DNA from: Aureimonas endophytica
GTDB lineage: Bacteria > Pseudomonadota > Alphaproteobacteria > Rhizobiales > Rhizobiaceae
Direction: 5' to 3'
DNA length: 64,000 bases
Assembly (NCBI RefSeq): GCF_014642635.1
Contig: NZ_BMIQ01000001.1
Coordinates: forward strand, 124,001 to 188,000
Shown: positions 25,738 to 34,598 of the stretch, in pieces
How positions within the stretch are numbered: position 1 is the first letter of the stretch
Layout: each line of letters starts with the position of its first letter
Translations under genes and position numbers: made by a program
Notes under the pieces: model-generated
Seen by the model: only the letters and a program-made list of their open reading frames with translations
The model's database searches: none
Told to the model about the DNA's origin: nothing

Positions 25738-28251
25738 ATGCAGAGCTTTGCCCGTGCCGTCGTGATCGGAGGCGGTGTCGTCGGCGTCTCGACGCTCTAT
25801 CACCTCGCGCGGAAGGGCTGGACGGATGCCGTCCTGATCGAGCGCAAGGAGCTTACCTCCGGCTCGACCTGGCATGCGGCGGGCCTCCTGCCTTTGTTCA
25901 ATCTCAGCTACTCGGTCGGTCAGCTCCACAAATATTCGGTGCGCTTCTACAAGGAGCTGCAGGAGGAGACCGGCATGAATGTCGGCTTCTCCAACGTCAC
26001 GAATATCCGCCTCGCCCGGACCAAGGACCGGATGGACGAATATCGCTACTATGCCGGCATCGCCGAGACGATCGGCGTGCCGGTGAAGTTCCTGACGCCG
26101 GAAGAGCTGAAGGAGGTCTGGCCGCTCTGCGAGACCGACGGCATTCTCGGCGCGCTCCAGCACCCGGAGGACGGCTATATCCAGCCGGCCGACCTGACGC
26201 AGGCGCTGGCCAAGGGCGCGCGCGATCGCGGCGCGAAGATCTACCGCCACACCACCGTGTCCGCGATCGAGCGCCTGCCGAACGGCCATTGGAAGGTCGT
26301 CACCGACAAGGGCGACATCGAATGCGAGCACATCGTCTCGGCCACCGGCAATTTCGCCCGCAAGACCGGCGCGATGGTCGGGCTCGACGTGCCGGTGATC
26401 CCGGTCGAGCACCAGTATATCGTCACCGAGCCGCATCCGGCGATTCTGGAGCGGCGCCGGCAGGGCCTGCCGGAAATGGGCGTGCTGCGCGAGAGCGATT
26501 CCGGCTGGTACATGCGCGAGGAGGCGGGCGGCCTGATCCTCGGCCCCTACGAGAAGGGCGCGCCGGTCTGCTATGTCGACGGCCCGGACCCGGAATCCGA
26601 ATACGAGCTCTTCCAGGAGGAGCTGGAGCGGCTGATGCCGCATATCGAGACCGCCATCGCCCGTGTGCCCGCCTTCGGCGAGGTCGGCATCAAGAAGGTC
26701 TATAATGGCGCCATCGCCTATACGCCGGACGGCTCGCCCATCGTCGGCCCGGCGCCCGGCCTCGACAATTTCTGGCTGAACGAGGGCCATTCCTTCGGCA
26801 TCACGGCGGCCGGCGGCGCCGGCTGGCAGCTCGCCGAATGGATGGTCGACGGCGCCCCGACCGTCGACATGGTGGGCGTCGATCCGCGCCGCTTCGGCCC
26901 CTATGCCAGCGAGGGCTATCTGAAGGCGAAGAACGAGGAGGCCTATTCCAACGTCTTCACCATGCATTATCCGGACGAGGAGCGCCTCGCCGGTCGGCCG
27001 CTGAAGACCTCGCCCTCCTACGAGCGGCAGAAGCAGCTCGGCGGCGTCTTCGGCTCGGTCTATGGCTGGGAACGCGCCAACTGGTTCGCGCCGGAGGGCT
27101 ACGAGGTGCCGGCCGAGGAATTGTCCGTCGGGGCGGACGTGCTTCTCGGCGAGAACCACCCGCCCGCCGACTATACCGGCCGCATCCGCGAGCGCTGGAG
27201 CTTCCGCCGCTCGAACTATTTCGAGCATGTCGGCAACGAGGTGCGCAACGTGACGGAGCGGGTCGGCCTTCTCGACATGACGCCCTTCGCCAAGGCGCTC
27301 GTCACCGGCCCCGGCGCGCGCGAATGGCTCGACGGGCTCTTCGCCAACCGCATCCCGAAGAAGCGCGGCCGCATCGCGCTCTGCCATCTCCTGACCGAGA
27401 CCGGCGGCGTGAAGGCGGAGTTCACGCTCTACGAGCGCAGGGAGGGCGAGTTCTACCTCGTGTCCGGCGGCGCGCTGGAATCGATCGACCACGACACGAT
27501 GCGCCGCCTCCTGCCGAAGGACGGCAGCGTGACGTTCCGCACGATCACGCAGACGACGGGCGTCCTCGTCCTTGCCGGACCGCGCTCGCGCGACGTCCTC
27601 GCCAAGCTCACCCGTGCCGACCTCTCCAACGCCGCCTTTCCCTGGCTCACGGGCCAGCGCATCTCGGTCGGCCCGGTCGGTCTCGACGCGCTGCGCGTCA
27701 ATTTCGTCGGCGAGCTCGGCTGGGAGCTGCATCATCCGATCGAGATGCAGAACGCCCTCTACGACCTTCTCATGGAGGCCGGCGCCGAATTCGGCATCAA
27801 GCCCTTCGGCATCCGCGCCATGGGGGCGATGGCGCTGGAGAAGTCCTACCGCCAGATCCCGCGCGAATTGTCGATCGAATACAACGCGTTGGAATCCGGC
27901 CTCGAACGCTTCGTCCATCCGGCGAAGGGCGCCTTTCTCGGCCGCGACGCCGTGGTTGCCTGCCAGGAGAACGGCTATCGCTGGAAATTCGCGACGCTCG
28001 AGGTCCATGGGATCGAGGATGTCGACGCGCGCGGCTCGGAGCCGATCCACAAGGACGGCGTCCTGATCGGCCGCGTCACGAATGGCGGCTATGGCTGGCG
28101 GGTCGGCAAGAGCCTGGCGCTGGCGATGTTGAAGCCGGATTTCGCGGCGGATGGCACTACGATGGAAATTTCCATTCTCGGCAAAGCGTATCGCGCGACC
28201 GTAATCCCCGAAAGCCCGTTCGACGCGGACAATGCGGTGCTGCGGGCCTGA
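25738..28251 (+). CDS. Dimethylglycine/sarcosine dehydrogenase-like flavoprotein with GcvT domain
   Basis: 837 aa. The N-terminal DAO-type FAD domain begins with VVIGGGVVGVSTLYHLA and contains STWHAAGL with His46, the residue that covalently holds FAD in DMGDH. A FAO_M-type spacer follows near residue 400. The C-terminal half is a folate-binding GcvT/aminomethyltransferase domain (LLDMTPFAKALVTGPGAREWLDGL-like start, then GELGWELHHP). The enzyme oxidatively demethylates dimethylglycine or sarcosine and passes one-carbon units to tetrahydrofolate. The ATG follows CTGGAGTG. The GbdR-like regulator nearby supports a betaine-catabolic role. Confidence 0.88.
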   Translation: MQSFARAVVIGGGVVGVSTLYHLARKGWTDAVLIERKELTSGSTWHAAGLLPLFNLSYSVGQLHKYSVRFYKELQEETGMNVGFSNVTNIRLARTKDRMDEYRYYAGIAETIGVPVKFLTPEELKEVWPLCETDGILGALQHPEDGYIQPADLTQALAKGARDRGAKIYRHTTVSAIERLPNGHWKVVTDKGDIECEHIVSATGNFARKTGAMVGLDVPVIPVEHQYIVTEPHPAILERRRQGLPEMGVLRESDSGWYMREEAGGLILGPYEKGAPVCYVDGPDPESEYELFQEELERLMPHIETAIARVPAFGEVGIKKVYNGAIAYTPDGSPIVGPAPGLDNFWLNEGHSFGITAAGGAGWQLAEWMVDGAPTVDMVGVDPRRFGPYASEGYLKAKNEEAYSNVFTMHYPDEERLAGRPLKTSPSYERQKQLGGVFGSVYGWERANWFAPEGYEVPAEELSVGADVLLGENHPPADYTGRIRERWSFRRSNYFEHVGNEVRNVTERVGLLDMTPFAKALVTGPGAREWLDGLFANRIPKKRGRIALCHLLTETGGVKAEFTLYERREGEFYLVSGGALESIDHDTMRRLLPKDGSVTFRTITQTTGVLVLAGPRSRDVLAKLTRADLSNAAFPWLTGQRISVGPVGLDALRVNFVGELGWELHHPIEMQNALYDLLMEAGAEFGIKPFGIRAMGAMALEKSYRQIPRELSIEYNALESGLERFVHPAKGAFLGRDAVVACQENGYRWKFATLEVHGIEDVDARGSEPIHKDGVLIGRVTNGGYGWRVGKSLALAMLKPDFAADGTTMEISILGKAYRATVIPESPFDADNAVLRA

Positions 28252-28327
28252 AACCGTAACGGCAATGTGAATTGCCGCCGAAGCCCGCCGGCCCGACGCT
28301 TCCGCTTTGCGCTGGAGGATCGGGCCG

Positions 28328-29197
28328 ATGGTCGTCAGGGCATGTCTTGCCGCCTTGTGTCTTCTCGCCGCATCCGGCGGGGCGCTTTGCGAGGAGCGAT
28401 CGCCGCGCGGCCTCGGCGCCGCGGGCGGCGCGGCCGAGACGGGCGTGCCGGTCGATGTCGAACTGATCCTCGCGGTCGACGTGTCCTGGTCGATGGATCG
28501 CGGCGAGCAGGAGATCCAGCGCAACGGCTATGTCGCGGCCTTTCGCGACGCCGAGGTGCAGAAGGCAATCCTCGAAGGCAATCACGGCAGAGTCGCCGTC
28601 GCCTTCGTGGAATGGGCGGGCACCTTTACCCAGAACGTCGTCGTGCCCTGGACGCTGATCGATTCCAAGGAAGCCGCCGACGCCTTCGCCTATCGCCTGT
28701 CGGTGGAGGAGCCGGATCGCGAGCGCCGCACCTCGATCTCGGGCGCTCTCGACTTCGCGGTGCCGATGTTCGCCGATAACGGCTTCGCCGGCCTGCGGCG
28801 CGTCATCGACATTTCCGGCGACGGGCCGAACAACGAGGGCCGGCCGGTGGCCGAGGCCCGGGCCGCCGCGATCGCCGCCGGCATCACCATCAACGGCCTG
28901 CCGCTGATGACCTCGCAGGAGGATCAGTATGGCGGCTGGGGCGCGATCGCCGATCTCGACACCTATTATGCCCAATGCGTCATCGGCGGGCCGGCCGCCT
29001 TCATGATCCCCGTCCACGACTGGCAGCAGTTTCCGCAGGCGATCCGGCGCAAGCTGGTGATGGAACTCGCCGACCTCTGGCCCTCGCGGCCGCGCGCCGA
29101 CGAACGCCCAATCCTGAAGGTGGCGGATGGGCCGGGCGCCGACTGCCTCGTCGGCGAGAAGCAGTGGCAGCAGCGCCAGGATTTCTGGAACAAGTAG
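28328..29197 (+). CDS. DUF1194 protein with VWA domain, exported
   Basis: 289 aa. N-terminal signal peptide (MVVRACLAALCLLAASGGALC). The VWA domain has an intact metal-ion-dependent adhesion site DVSWSMD, and later TSISGALDFA and VIDISGDGPNNEG, which supply the other MIDAS residues. The C-terminal half (YYAQCVIGGPAAFMIPVHDWQQF) is typical of DUF1194. The function is unknown; it is probably periplasmic and may bind a protein partner through the metal site. Good GGAGG ribosome site. It lies 76 bp after the DMGDH-like gene and could be co-transcribed. Confidence 0.82.
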   Translation: MVVRACLAALCLLAASGGALCEERSPRGLGAAGGAAETGVPVDVELILAVDVSWSMDRGEQEIQRNGYVAAFRDAEVQKAILEGNHGRVAVAFVEWAGTFTQNVVVPWTLIDSKEAADAFAYRLSVEEPDRERRTSISGALDFAVPMFADNGFAGLRRVIDISGDGPNNEGRPVAEARAAAIAAGITINGLPLMTSQEDQYGGWGAIADLDTYYAQCVIGGPAAFMIPVHDWQQFPQAIRRKLVMELADLWPSRPRADERPILKVADGPGADCLVGEKQWQQRQDFWNK

Positions 29198-29228
29198 GCG
29201 CGGCCGCAGCGCGCGCGCCGCCTGGCGC

Positions 29229-30269
29229 TCAGGCGGCGTTGGCGGTCGCGGCGACGCGTAGCGCGCGCTCCTGCTGCGGCGAGCGGCCATAGAGCTCGCG
29301 ATAGCATTTCGAGAAATGCGAGGCCGAGACGAAGCCCGCCGCGACCGCGATCTCGACGATCGGCAGCGAGGATTGCAGGAGAAGCTGGCGCGCCCGGTCG
29401 AGGCGGATCTCGAGATAGTAGCGGGCCGGCGAGCGGCCCATCTCCTTGTCGAACAGCCGCTCCACCTGCCGGCGCGACAGGGAGACGCTCTTCGAGATGT
29501 CGACCAGCGACAGCGGCTCGTGGAGATTGGCCTCCATGATCTCGATGATCGCCAGCACCTTCGCATGCTGGACGCCGAGCCGGGCACGCAGCGGCAGGCG
29601 CTGGCGGTCGCTGGACGAGCGCACGCGGTCCATCAGCGCCTGCTCGCAGACGCGGTTGACGACCTCCTCGCCGCAATCCTCGCCGATCAGCGCCAGCATC
29701 ATGTCGAGCGAGGCCGTGCCGCCGGCGCAGGTGAAGATGTTATGGTCGATCTCGAAGAGATCGGCGCGCACGTCGGCGCGCGGGAAGGCCTCGGAGAAGC
29801 CCGGCAGGTTTTCCCAATGGATCGCGCAGCGCCGGTCGGCAAGCAGCCCGGCGCGGGCGAGGATCCACGCGCCGGTACAGAGCCCGCCGACGCTGATGCC
29901 GCGCTGATGCGCCTCGCGCAGATAGGAGAAGCTCGTCCGGTCGCTGAAATCCTCGACATAGATGCCGGCGCAGACGAAGACCATCGAGGGACGCTGCTCG
30001 CCCAGCAGGGCGCGCCGCTCGCTTTCCACCGAGCCTTCCACCGCCATCTCGCAGCCGTTCGACGCCTTGACCGGTCCGCCGTTCGGCGAGACGAGCCGCC
30101 AGCGATAGGCCTCGAAGCCCAGCATGCGGTTGGCGATGCGCAAAGGCTCGATCGCCGTCGCGAAGGCGATCATCGAGAAGTTCGGTGTGAGGAGAAAGAC
30201 GATCGTCCGCTTGAGCTCGCGCGGACGCATCACGACGCGGGAAGGATCCTGCAGCATAGGTCCAGCCAT
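29229..30269 (-). CDS. GlxA/GbdR-type AraC-family regulator
   Basis: 346 aa. The N-terminal DJ-1/PfpI (GATase1-like) domain spans about residues 15-195 and contains VGGLCTGAWILARAGLL in place of a catalytic Cys-His nucleophile site. Two C-terminal AraC helix-turn-helix motifs are at about 235-335 (LVDISKSVSLSRRQVERLFDKEMG and IVEIAVAAGFVSASHFSKCYRELYG). In Pseudomonas, GbdR of this architecture activates betaine and dimethylglycine catabolism. Convergent, 1 kb from a DMGDH-like gene, it is the likely regulator. Starts at 30269 and 30257 are equally possible. Confidence 0.85.
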   Translation of the reverse strand: MAGPMLQDPSRVVMRPRELKRTIVFLLTPNFSMIAFATAIEPLRIANRMLGFEAYRWRLVSPNGGPVKASNGCEMAVEGSVESERRALLGEQRPSMVFVCAGIYVEDFSDRTSFSYLREAHQRGISVGGLCTGAWILARAGLLADRRCAIHWENLPGFSEAFPRADVRADLFEIDHNIFTCAGGTASLDMMLALIGEDCGEEVVNRVCEQALMDRVRSSSDRQRLPLRARLGVQHAKVLAIIEIMEANLHEPLSLVDISKSVSLSRRQVERLFDKEMGRSPARYYLEIRLDRARQLLLQSSLPIVEIAVAAGFVSASHFSKCYRELYGRSPQQERALRVAATANAA

Positions 30270-30429
30270 ATCTCGAGCCCAATCGCTCAGAAGACTGCGC
30301 CGCCGATCCGCCGATTTCAAGGACTTGTCGGCGAAACCCGGAACGATTCCACGATTGTGGCGCCTTGCCGCGTCCGCCCGCGCCGATCTTCGCCGGGGAG
30401 TGCCGCGATGCGCGGCAGTCCCTGGCGCA

Positions 30430-30777
30430 TCAATGGGCGAGACGGCGGCGGTTCTCGCGGACCTTGACGACATAGGGGTGCAGGCCCGCCGTCACCAGCC
30501 GGTCCAGATCGCGCAGAAGATCGGGACCCGAGGCGGGCGTCGCCGGCGCCATGCCGTAATCCAGTCCCATGCGGAGTGCCGTAAGCTGCATCGCGACGAG
30601 GCTCTCGTTGAAAGCCTGCACCTTCTCGCTGACCATCAGCATGGCTTCCCGCCGCCAGCGCGTGGTGGGCGCATAGGCGTCGAACCAGAGGCCCGTGAGG
30701 CGGCTGGCGATCACCAGCGGCGAGAGGGTGGCCAGCGCCAGAGCCTCGGACGCCATGTTGGACGGGGACTGCTGCAT
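30430..30777 (-). CDS. Small alpha-helical protein of unknown function
   Basis: 115 aa, starting MQQSPSNMASEALALATLSPLVIASRL. It appears mostly helical, with one moderately hydrophobic stretch and a basic C-terminus (KVRENRRRLAH). The composition is loosely reminiscent of phasin-like proteins, but I cannot place it in a family. The ATG at 30777 has a GGAAGGGTG ribosome site; the frame extends to 30954 with no better start. It is divergent from the entericidin-like gene. Confidence 0.6.
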   Translation of the reverse strand: MQQSPSNMASEALALATLSPLVIASRLTGLWFDAYAPTTRWRREAMLMVSEKVQAFNESLVAMQLTALRMGLDYGMAPATPASGPDLLRDLDRLVTAGLHPYVVKVRENRRRLAH

Positions 30778-30953
30778 GACACCCTTCCGGCGCGATTCGG
30801 TACAGACATAGGCGCCTAAAGGCGTGAGCAAACTGTGGCGGAAGGGCCGCAGCCGCATGATACCGGCTTGTTCCCCGCGAAAATCGCCGCGCTTCGCCGG
30901 AACTCGGACGCAGTTTCGCCGTTCCAGCGCCACATCACGTTGCGGAGTGTTCA

Positions 30954-31103
30954 ATGAAAACCCGTCTTGCGGCCCTGTCCCTCGCCCTCGTCGCGGCCGT
31001 CTCGCTGTCGGCCTGCGCGAACACCATTCGCGGTGCCGGCCGCGATATCGGCAATACGGTCACCGGCACCAAGGGCGCGGTCAACGACGTCGCCCGTCGC
31101 TGA
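30954..31103 (+). CDS. Entericidin-like small lipoprotein
   Basis: 49 aa. Signal peptide MKTRLAALSLALVAAVSLSAC with lipobox LSAC, so Cys21 should be lipidated, followed by ANTIRGAGRDIGNTVTGTKGA, the entericidin A/B pattern. Entericidins are small membrane lipoproteins linked to an antidote/toxin pair in enteric bacteria and are widespread singly in Alphaproteobacteria. The good promoter-sized gap upstream and the hairpin downstream support a monocistronic gene. Confidence 0.85.
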   Translation: MKTRLAALSLALVAAVSLSACANTIRGAGRDIGNTVTGTKGAVNDVARR

Positions 31104-31160
31104 TCGGGCCGCGGGAAACCGTCGCCCTCAAAAGGCGAGGCCGTCTTGGCCGCAAGCGGT

Positions 31161-31182
31161 GGCAGGCGAGAGATCGCCTGCC
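31161..31182 (+). terminator. Hairpin after the entericidin-like gene
   Basis: GGCAGGCG-AGAGAT-CGCCTGCC is a perfect 8-bp stem, 57 bp after the stop codon. The following ATTAACGTTTGATT is AT-rich but not a clean T-run, so efficiency is uncertain. TTAA-N7-TTAG immediately after (31184-31198) resembles a CtrA half-site pair. Confidence 0.5.
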
Positions 31183-31241
31183 ATTAACGTTTGATTAGTC
31201 GTGTGAACGCAAACTGGCCGCAAATCAGCCGAGGCCGAGAC

Positions 31242-31472
31242 GTGGCAAGGAATCTCACCCGACAGATCGCCGATGGTTCGGCCGTCGAAAACGCCCAGAC
31301 GGTGGAGGCGCTCGTCGACATGCTGTCCCGCACCGGTATCGGACGGACGCGGATCGACGCCTTGATCAGCAAGGCTTCCTATCCGAACGCCCACTCTCTC
31401 GCCGCCGCCAACACGGCGGGCGGCATGCCGAAGGCGAAGCCGCAATCCGCGCGTCCGCAGAAACTGTCCTGA
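31242..31472 (+). CDS. Possible small protein of unknown function
   Basis: 76 aa from a GTG at 31242, reading VARNLTRQIADGSAVENAQTV and continuing to KPQSARPQKLS. Third codon positions are mostly G or C, which supports coding. The frame is open back to TTG at 31191. There is no recognised domain. It could be a small cytoplasmic protein or a chance frame. Confidence 0.4.
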   Translation: MARNLTRQIADGSAVENAQTVEALVDMLSRTGIGRTRIDALISKASYPNAHSLAAANTAGGMPKAKPQSARPQKLS

Positions 31473-31659
31473 AGATAGGCATGCGGCCGTCGCGACGGAT
31501 CGGCGGACTTTTCGCAAAATGCTTCCGATTTGATCCTTGCCCTTAGGGCGGCTCTAAAGGCTCCCCAGGCATAAAGGACGGGCCAAGCGATCGGCGGGGC
31601 CAAGCGGAACAGGTCTCGCGTACCGAAGGACCGCCGAGCGCATTCAGTTGGTAGATGAA

Positions 31660-31702
31660 GGCCGCGCAGCGTCTTGAGGACGTTGCGCGGTCTTCTCGTT
31701 CC
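31660..31702 (+). terminator. Hairpin with T-rich tail, terminator-like
   Basis: CCGCGCAGCGTC (31662-31673) pairs with GACGTTGCGCGG (31679-31690) with one G-T wobble and a TTGAG loop, followed by TCTTCTCGTTCC. On the plus strand this resembles an intrinsic terminator. The nearest plus-strand gene ends 190 bp earlier, so an untranslated RNA could end here. Confidence 0.45.
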
Positions 31703-31868
31703 AGGCTTCCCGCCCGCCCACCGCGCCACCATTCCGTCGGGGATGGAAACTGAGGTTCCGGCGCGGGCGGAAGCGGGCCGGGGAGAGGATGCCGGCGCTC
31801 TCAGACTACCGCGCTATCGACACGACCTTGACCGGCCGCTCCCTCGGCGCGTGCGTGTGTCCCCGGAC

Positions 31869-31890
31869 CCTCGCGAGCCTGCTCGCGAGG
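31869..31890. repeat. Perfect 9-bp inverted repeat downstream of the GGDEF-EAL gene
   Basis: CCTCGCGAG-CCTG-CTCGCGAGG. A second stem ACGAGGG-GA-CCCTCGT (31898-31913) sits beside it and touches the stop of the GGDEF-EAL gene. Tandem stems at a 3' end suggest transcript-end or RNA-stability structures. Confidence 0.45.
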
Positions 31891-31912
31891 TCAGTTCACG
31901 AGGGGACCCTCG

Positions 31913-33916
31913 TCAGACCGCGATGGACACTCTGGATGTCTCGGGCAGAGCGGGGTCGCGCGCCGCCGGTTGGGCGGCCATCCGCTCCGAGAAGCGGCCG
32001 AGCACCTCGGCGGCGGCGACCTCGGGCGGCATCGGCTTGCCGAAGAGATAGCCCTGCAGAAGGTCGCAACCGAGCGAATGCAGGAGGTCCGCCTGTTCCC
32101 GCGTCTCGACGCCCTCCGTCGTCACCGTCATGCCCATGAGATGGGCGAGCGAGACGATGGTGCCGAGGATCGCCTTCACATTCGCCTGGCCCTCTTCGAG
32201 CGCCAGCATGAAGGAGCGGTCGATCTTCAGCTTGTCGAAGGGGAACTTCCAGAGATAGCCGAGCGAGGAATAGCCGGTGCCGAAATCGTCCATGGCGATC
32301 GTCACGCCGAGCTTCTTCAGTTCGCGAAGCTGCGAGATCACGCTGTCGGTGCGGTCGAGGATGAGCGATTCCACCACTTCGACCTCGATGCGCTTGCCTT
32401 CGATCCGCGCCGCTTCGAGGGCGTCGCTCACGATGCGGACGAGATCGCCGTCGCGGAACTGGATGGCCGAAAGGTTGATCGAGACGACGATATGGTCCGG
32501 CCAGAGGGCTGCCTGCCGCGTCGCTTCCCGGATCACCCAGCTGCCGATATCCTTGATATAGCCACGCGCCTCGGCGATCGGCACGAATTCGGCGGGCGAG
32601 ACATATTGGCCGCTTTCGTCGCGCATCCGCAGCAGCGCCTCGAAGCCGTGCAGCGACAGGCCGTCGCTGCCGACGAGCGGCTGATAGGCGAGCTCGAAGC
32701 CCTCCGTGTCGATCGCGCGCTGGATCAGATCCTCGACATAGCGGCGGCGATCGGTCTCCTCGTCCATGAAGGGCTCGAAGGCCGCATAGTCGCCGTTGCG
32801 CTCCACCTTATGGCGGGCGAGGGCGAGCTGGGCATGCTTGACGAGCTCGTTCTGGCTCTTGCCGTCGCGCGGCATACGGGCGACGCCGATCGAGATCTGC
32901 GGCCGGATGAGACGGCCCTTGAGCTCCACCGGCTCGGCCACCGCGGCGCGCATGCGGGCGGCCAGCGCCTCCATATCCTCGACCTTCTCGGCGCGGCGAT
33001 GCAGCAGCGCGAAGTCGTCCGCCGCGATGCGGGCAAGGAGGTCGCCGCGATCGATCGTCGCCGCGAGGCGATTGGCGACGACGCGCAGCAATTCGTCGCC
33101 CTGCGCTTGGCCGAGCTCGTGATTGATGCCGCCCAGCCCGTCGATATCGATGCAGCAATAGGCGATCTCCTCGCGCGTCACCCGCGCGGCGGAGATGATG
33201 CGCTCCACCTGTTCCTGCATGCGGCGGCGGTTGAGGAGGCGGGTGATCGGATCGTGATTGGCGAGGAAGTCGATCCGCGCCACGGCCTCGGTGATCTTGT
33301 GCTTGCGCTTCAGATAGACGAGGGCCGGCACGCCCGCCGCGACGAGGAAGATCGCGGCGAGTTTCAGGCAGGCCTCGGCCAGCGTTCCGGCGAAGCCGGC
33401 GCTGTCCTCGCTGACATCGGCCACTAGCGAGACATAGCCGACGAGCTGGCCGTCGCGCAGGATGGGCGCGGTGGCGCTGATCCGCCCGGGCCCTTCGTCC
33501 TGCACGAGCTGGAACGGGGCCGGCATGCGCAGGATGCTGGCGGCGAGCCGGTTGTTCGACTGCATGCCGCCGGCCCGGTCGCGCAGCAGCCATTCATATT
33601 TGTCGGAGCGCGTTCGATAGGCTTCCCGCCCGTCGGGCGCGAAGATGGCGAAGCTCTCGATTCCCCCCAGCGTCGCGAGCTCGCGCAGCTTGGTCTCTTC
33701 CTCGGGATCGCGGGCGAGGCCGGTGAGAAGGGCTTCGAGAGCCCGAGGCTGACCCGCGACGAGGGTCTGGAAATGCTCCGCCTTGCGGACGGCCGACATT
33801 TCCAGGATGTCGTCCACCGTGCGGCTGCCGATCGTCGCCGTGCCGACGACGACACCGGCCGCGATCACGGCGAAACCGGCGACCGTCGCCCAATATCTTT
33901 CGACGAACCGACGCAT
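31913..33916 (-). CDS. GGDEF-EAL protein, probable c-di-GMP phosphodiesterase
   Basis: 667 aa inner-membrane signalling protein. A transmembrane helix near residue 10-28, an extracytoplasmic sensor of about 150 residues, and a second helix near 180-200 precede the cytoplasmic output. The GGDEF domain is degenerate: AADDF near residue 298 replaces GGDEF, so cyclase activity is unlikely. The EAL domain keeps EALLRM near 425, NLSAIQF and DDFGTGYSS, consistent with an active phosphodiesterase. The start at 33916 (MRRF) follows AGGGGCG; an ATG 18 bp upstream is possible. Confidence 0.88.
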   Translation of the reverse strand: MRRFVERYWATVAGFAVIAAGVVVGTATIGSRTVDDILEMSAVRKAEHFQTLVAGQPRALEALLTGLARDPEEETKLRELATLGGIESFAIFAPDGREAYRTRSDKYEWLLRDRAGGMQSNNRLAASILRMPAPFQLVQDEGPGRISATAPILRDGQLVGYVSLVADVSEDSAGFAGTLAEACLKLAAIFLVAAGVPALVYLKRKHKITEAVARIDFLANHDPITRLLNRRRMQEQVERIISAARVTREEIAYCCIDIDGLGGINHELGQAQGDELLRVVANRLAATIDRGDLLARIAADDFALLHRRAEKVEDMEALAARMRAAVAEPVELKGRLIRPQISIGVARMPRDGKSQNELVKHAQLALARHKVERNGDYAAFEPFMDEETDRRRYVEDLIQRAIDTEGFELAYQPLVGSDGLSLHGFEALLRMRDESGQYVSPAEFVPIAEARGYIKDIGSWVIREATRQAALWPDHIVVSINLSAIQFRDGDLVRIVSDALEAARIEGKRIEVEVVESLILDRTDSVISQLRELKKLGVTIAMDDFGTGYSSLGYLWKFPFDKLKIDRSFMLALEEGQANVKAILGTIVSLAHLMGMTVTTEGVETREQADLLHSLGCDLLQGYLFGKPMPPEVAAAEVLGRFSERMAAQPAARDPALPETSRVSIAV

Positions 33917-34157
33917 CGTCGCCCCTGCACCCATTCACGGGCACGACATTAGCTTCGGATGGTAAAGGATTTCGCAAAAAGACGTTTCATCGGTTCACCG
34001 ATGCAGCATTCGGCGTGCGCAATCCAGGCGGGCGCCGGCTCCGCTAACGGAAGCACAAGCAATCCGCGCCAGGATCGGAGCGGCGGGAGGCCGCGCGACG
34101 GGGACGACCGTCTCGCCCGTGCCGTCCCGCCGTCCCGCGCCCCGGAGTTCCCGCCGC

Positions 34158-34589
34158 ATGTCTCGATGGATCGTTTCGGCTCTCGCCGGTCTCGGCCTCT
34201 TCGCCTCCGCCCTGGAAGCCGAGGCCGGCGGGCGTCTCGTCGCCTTCGTCAGCATCGCCGAACAGACGATGACCGTGTCCTATGACGGCTCGGTGGTGGA
34301 CCGCTGGCCCGTCTCGACGGCGCGGCGCGGCTATTCGACGCCGACCGGCAGCTACCGGCCCTTCCGGCTCAGCCGCATGTGGTATTCCAAGAAATACGAC
34401 AACTCGCCGATGCCGCATTCCATCTTCTTCCGGGGCGGCTACGCCATTCACGGCACCGGCTCGATCCGAAGTCTCGGCCGGCCAGCCTCGCATGGCTGCG
34501 TCCGCCTGCACCCGCAGGACGCGGCGACGCTCTATTCGATGGTCCGCGACGTCGGGCTCGGCAATACCGAGATCGTCATCACGCGCTGA
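34158..34589 (+). CDS. L,D-transpeptidase (YkuD domain), exported
   Basis: 143 aa. Signal peptide MSRWIVSALAGLGLFASALEAEA. The YkuD catalytic motif is intact: HGTGSIRSLGRPASHGCVRL, with the catalytic Cys at about residue 114. Such enzymes make 3-3 peptidoglycan crosslinks or, in rhizobia, attach outer-membrane proteins to peptidoglycan. It is short, with no PG-binding domain. It lies convergent to the lpxXL gene 9 bp away. Confidence 0.9.
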   Translation: MSRWIVSALAGLGLFASALEAEAGGRLVAFVSIAEQTMTVSYDGSVVDRWPVSTARRGYSTPTGSYRPFRLSRMWYSKKYDNSPMPHSIFFRGGYAIHGTGSIRSLGRPASHGCVRLHPQDAATLYSMVRDVGLGNTEIVITR

Positions 34590-34598
34590 TCGCGCCGC

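Larger units (their letters stand above)
31473..31912. other. Gap of 440 bp with hairpins and a short direct repeat, no gene recognised
   Basis: It lies between a small possible gene and the end of the GGDEF-EAL gene. It contains a 10-bp direct repeat GGGCCAAGCG (31580-31589 and 31597-31606), a near-perfect 12-bp hairpin at 31662-31690 followed by a T-rich stretch, and a perfect 9-bp hairpin at 31869-31890. Open frames crossing it lack coding character. Confidence 0.5.

Noticed and set aside
31640-31700. TTCAGTTGGTAGA resembling a tRNA D-loop
   Set aside because: No T-loop, no anticodon stem and no acceptor pairing can be drawn around it.
31379-31732. 117-aa minus-strand frame in the gap
   Set aside because: No coding bias and no family resemblance; it overlaps the small plus-strand frame with better codon use.
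33988-34003. CATCGG-TTCA-CCGATG inverted repeat between the GGDEF-EAL and L,D-transpeptidase genes
   Set aside because: Six-base arms, no T-run, and a position in a divergent promoter region; too weak to call either operator or terminator.
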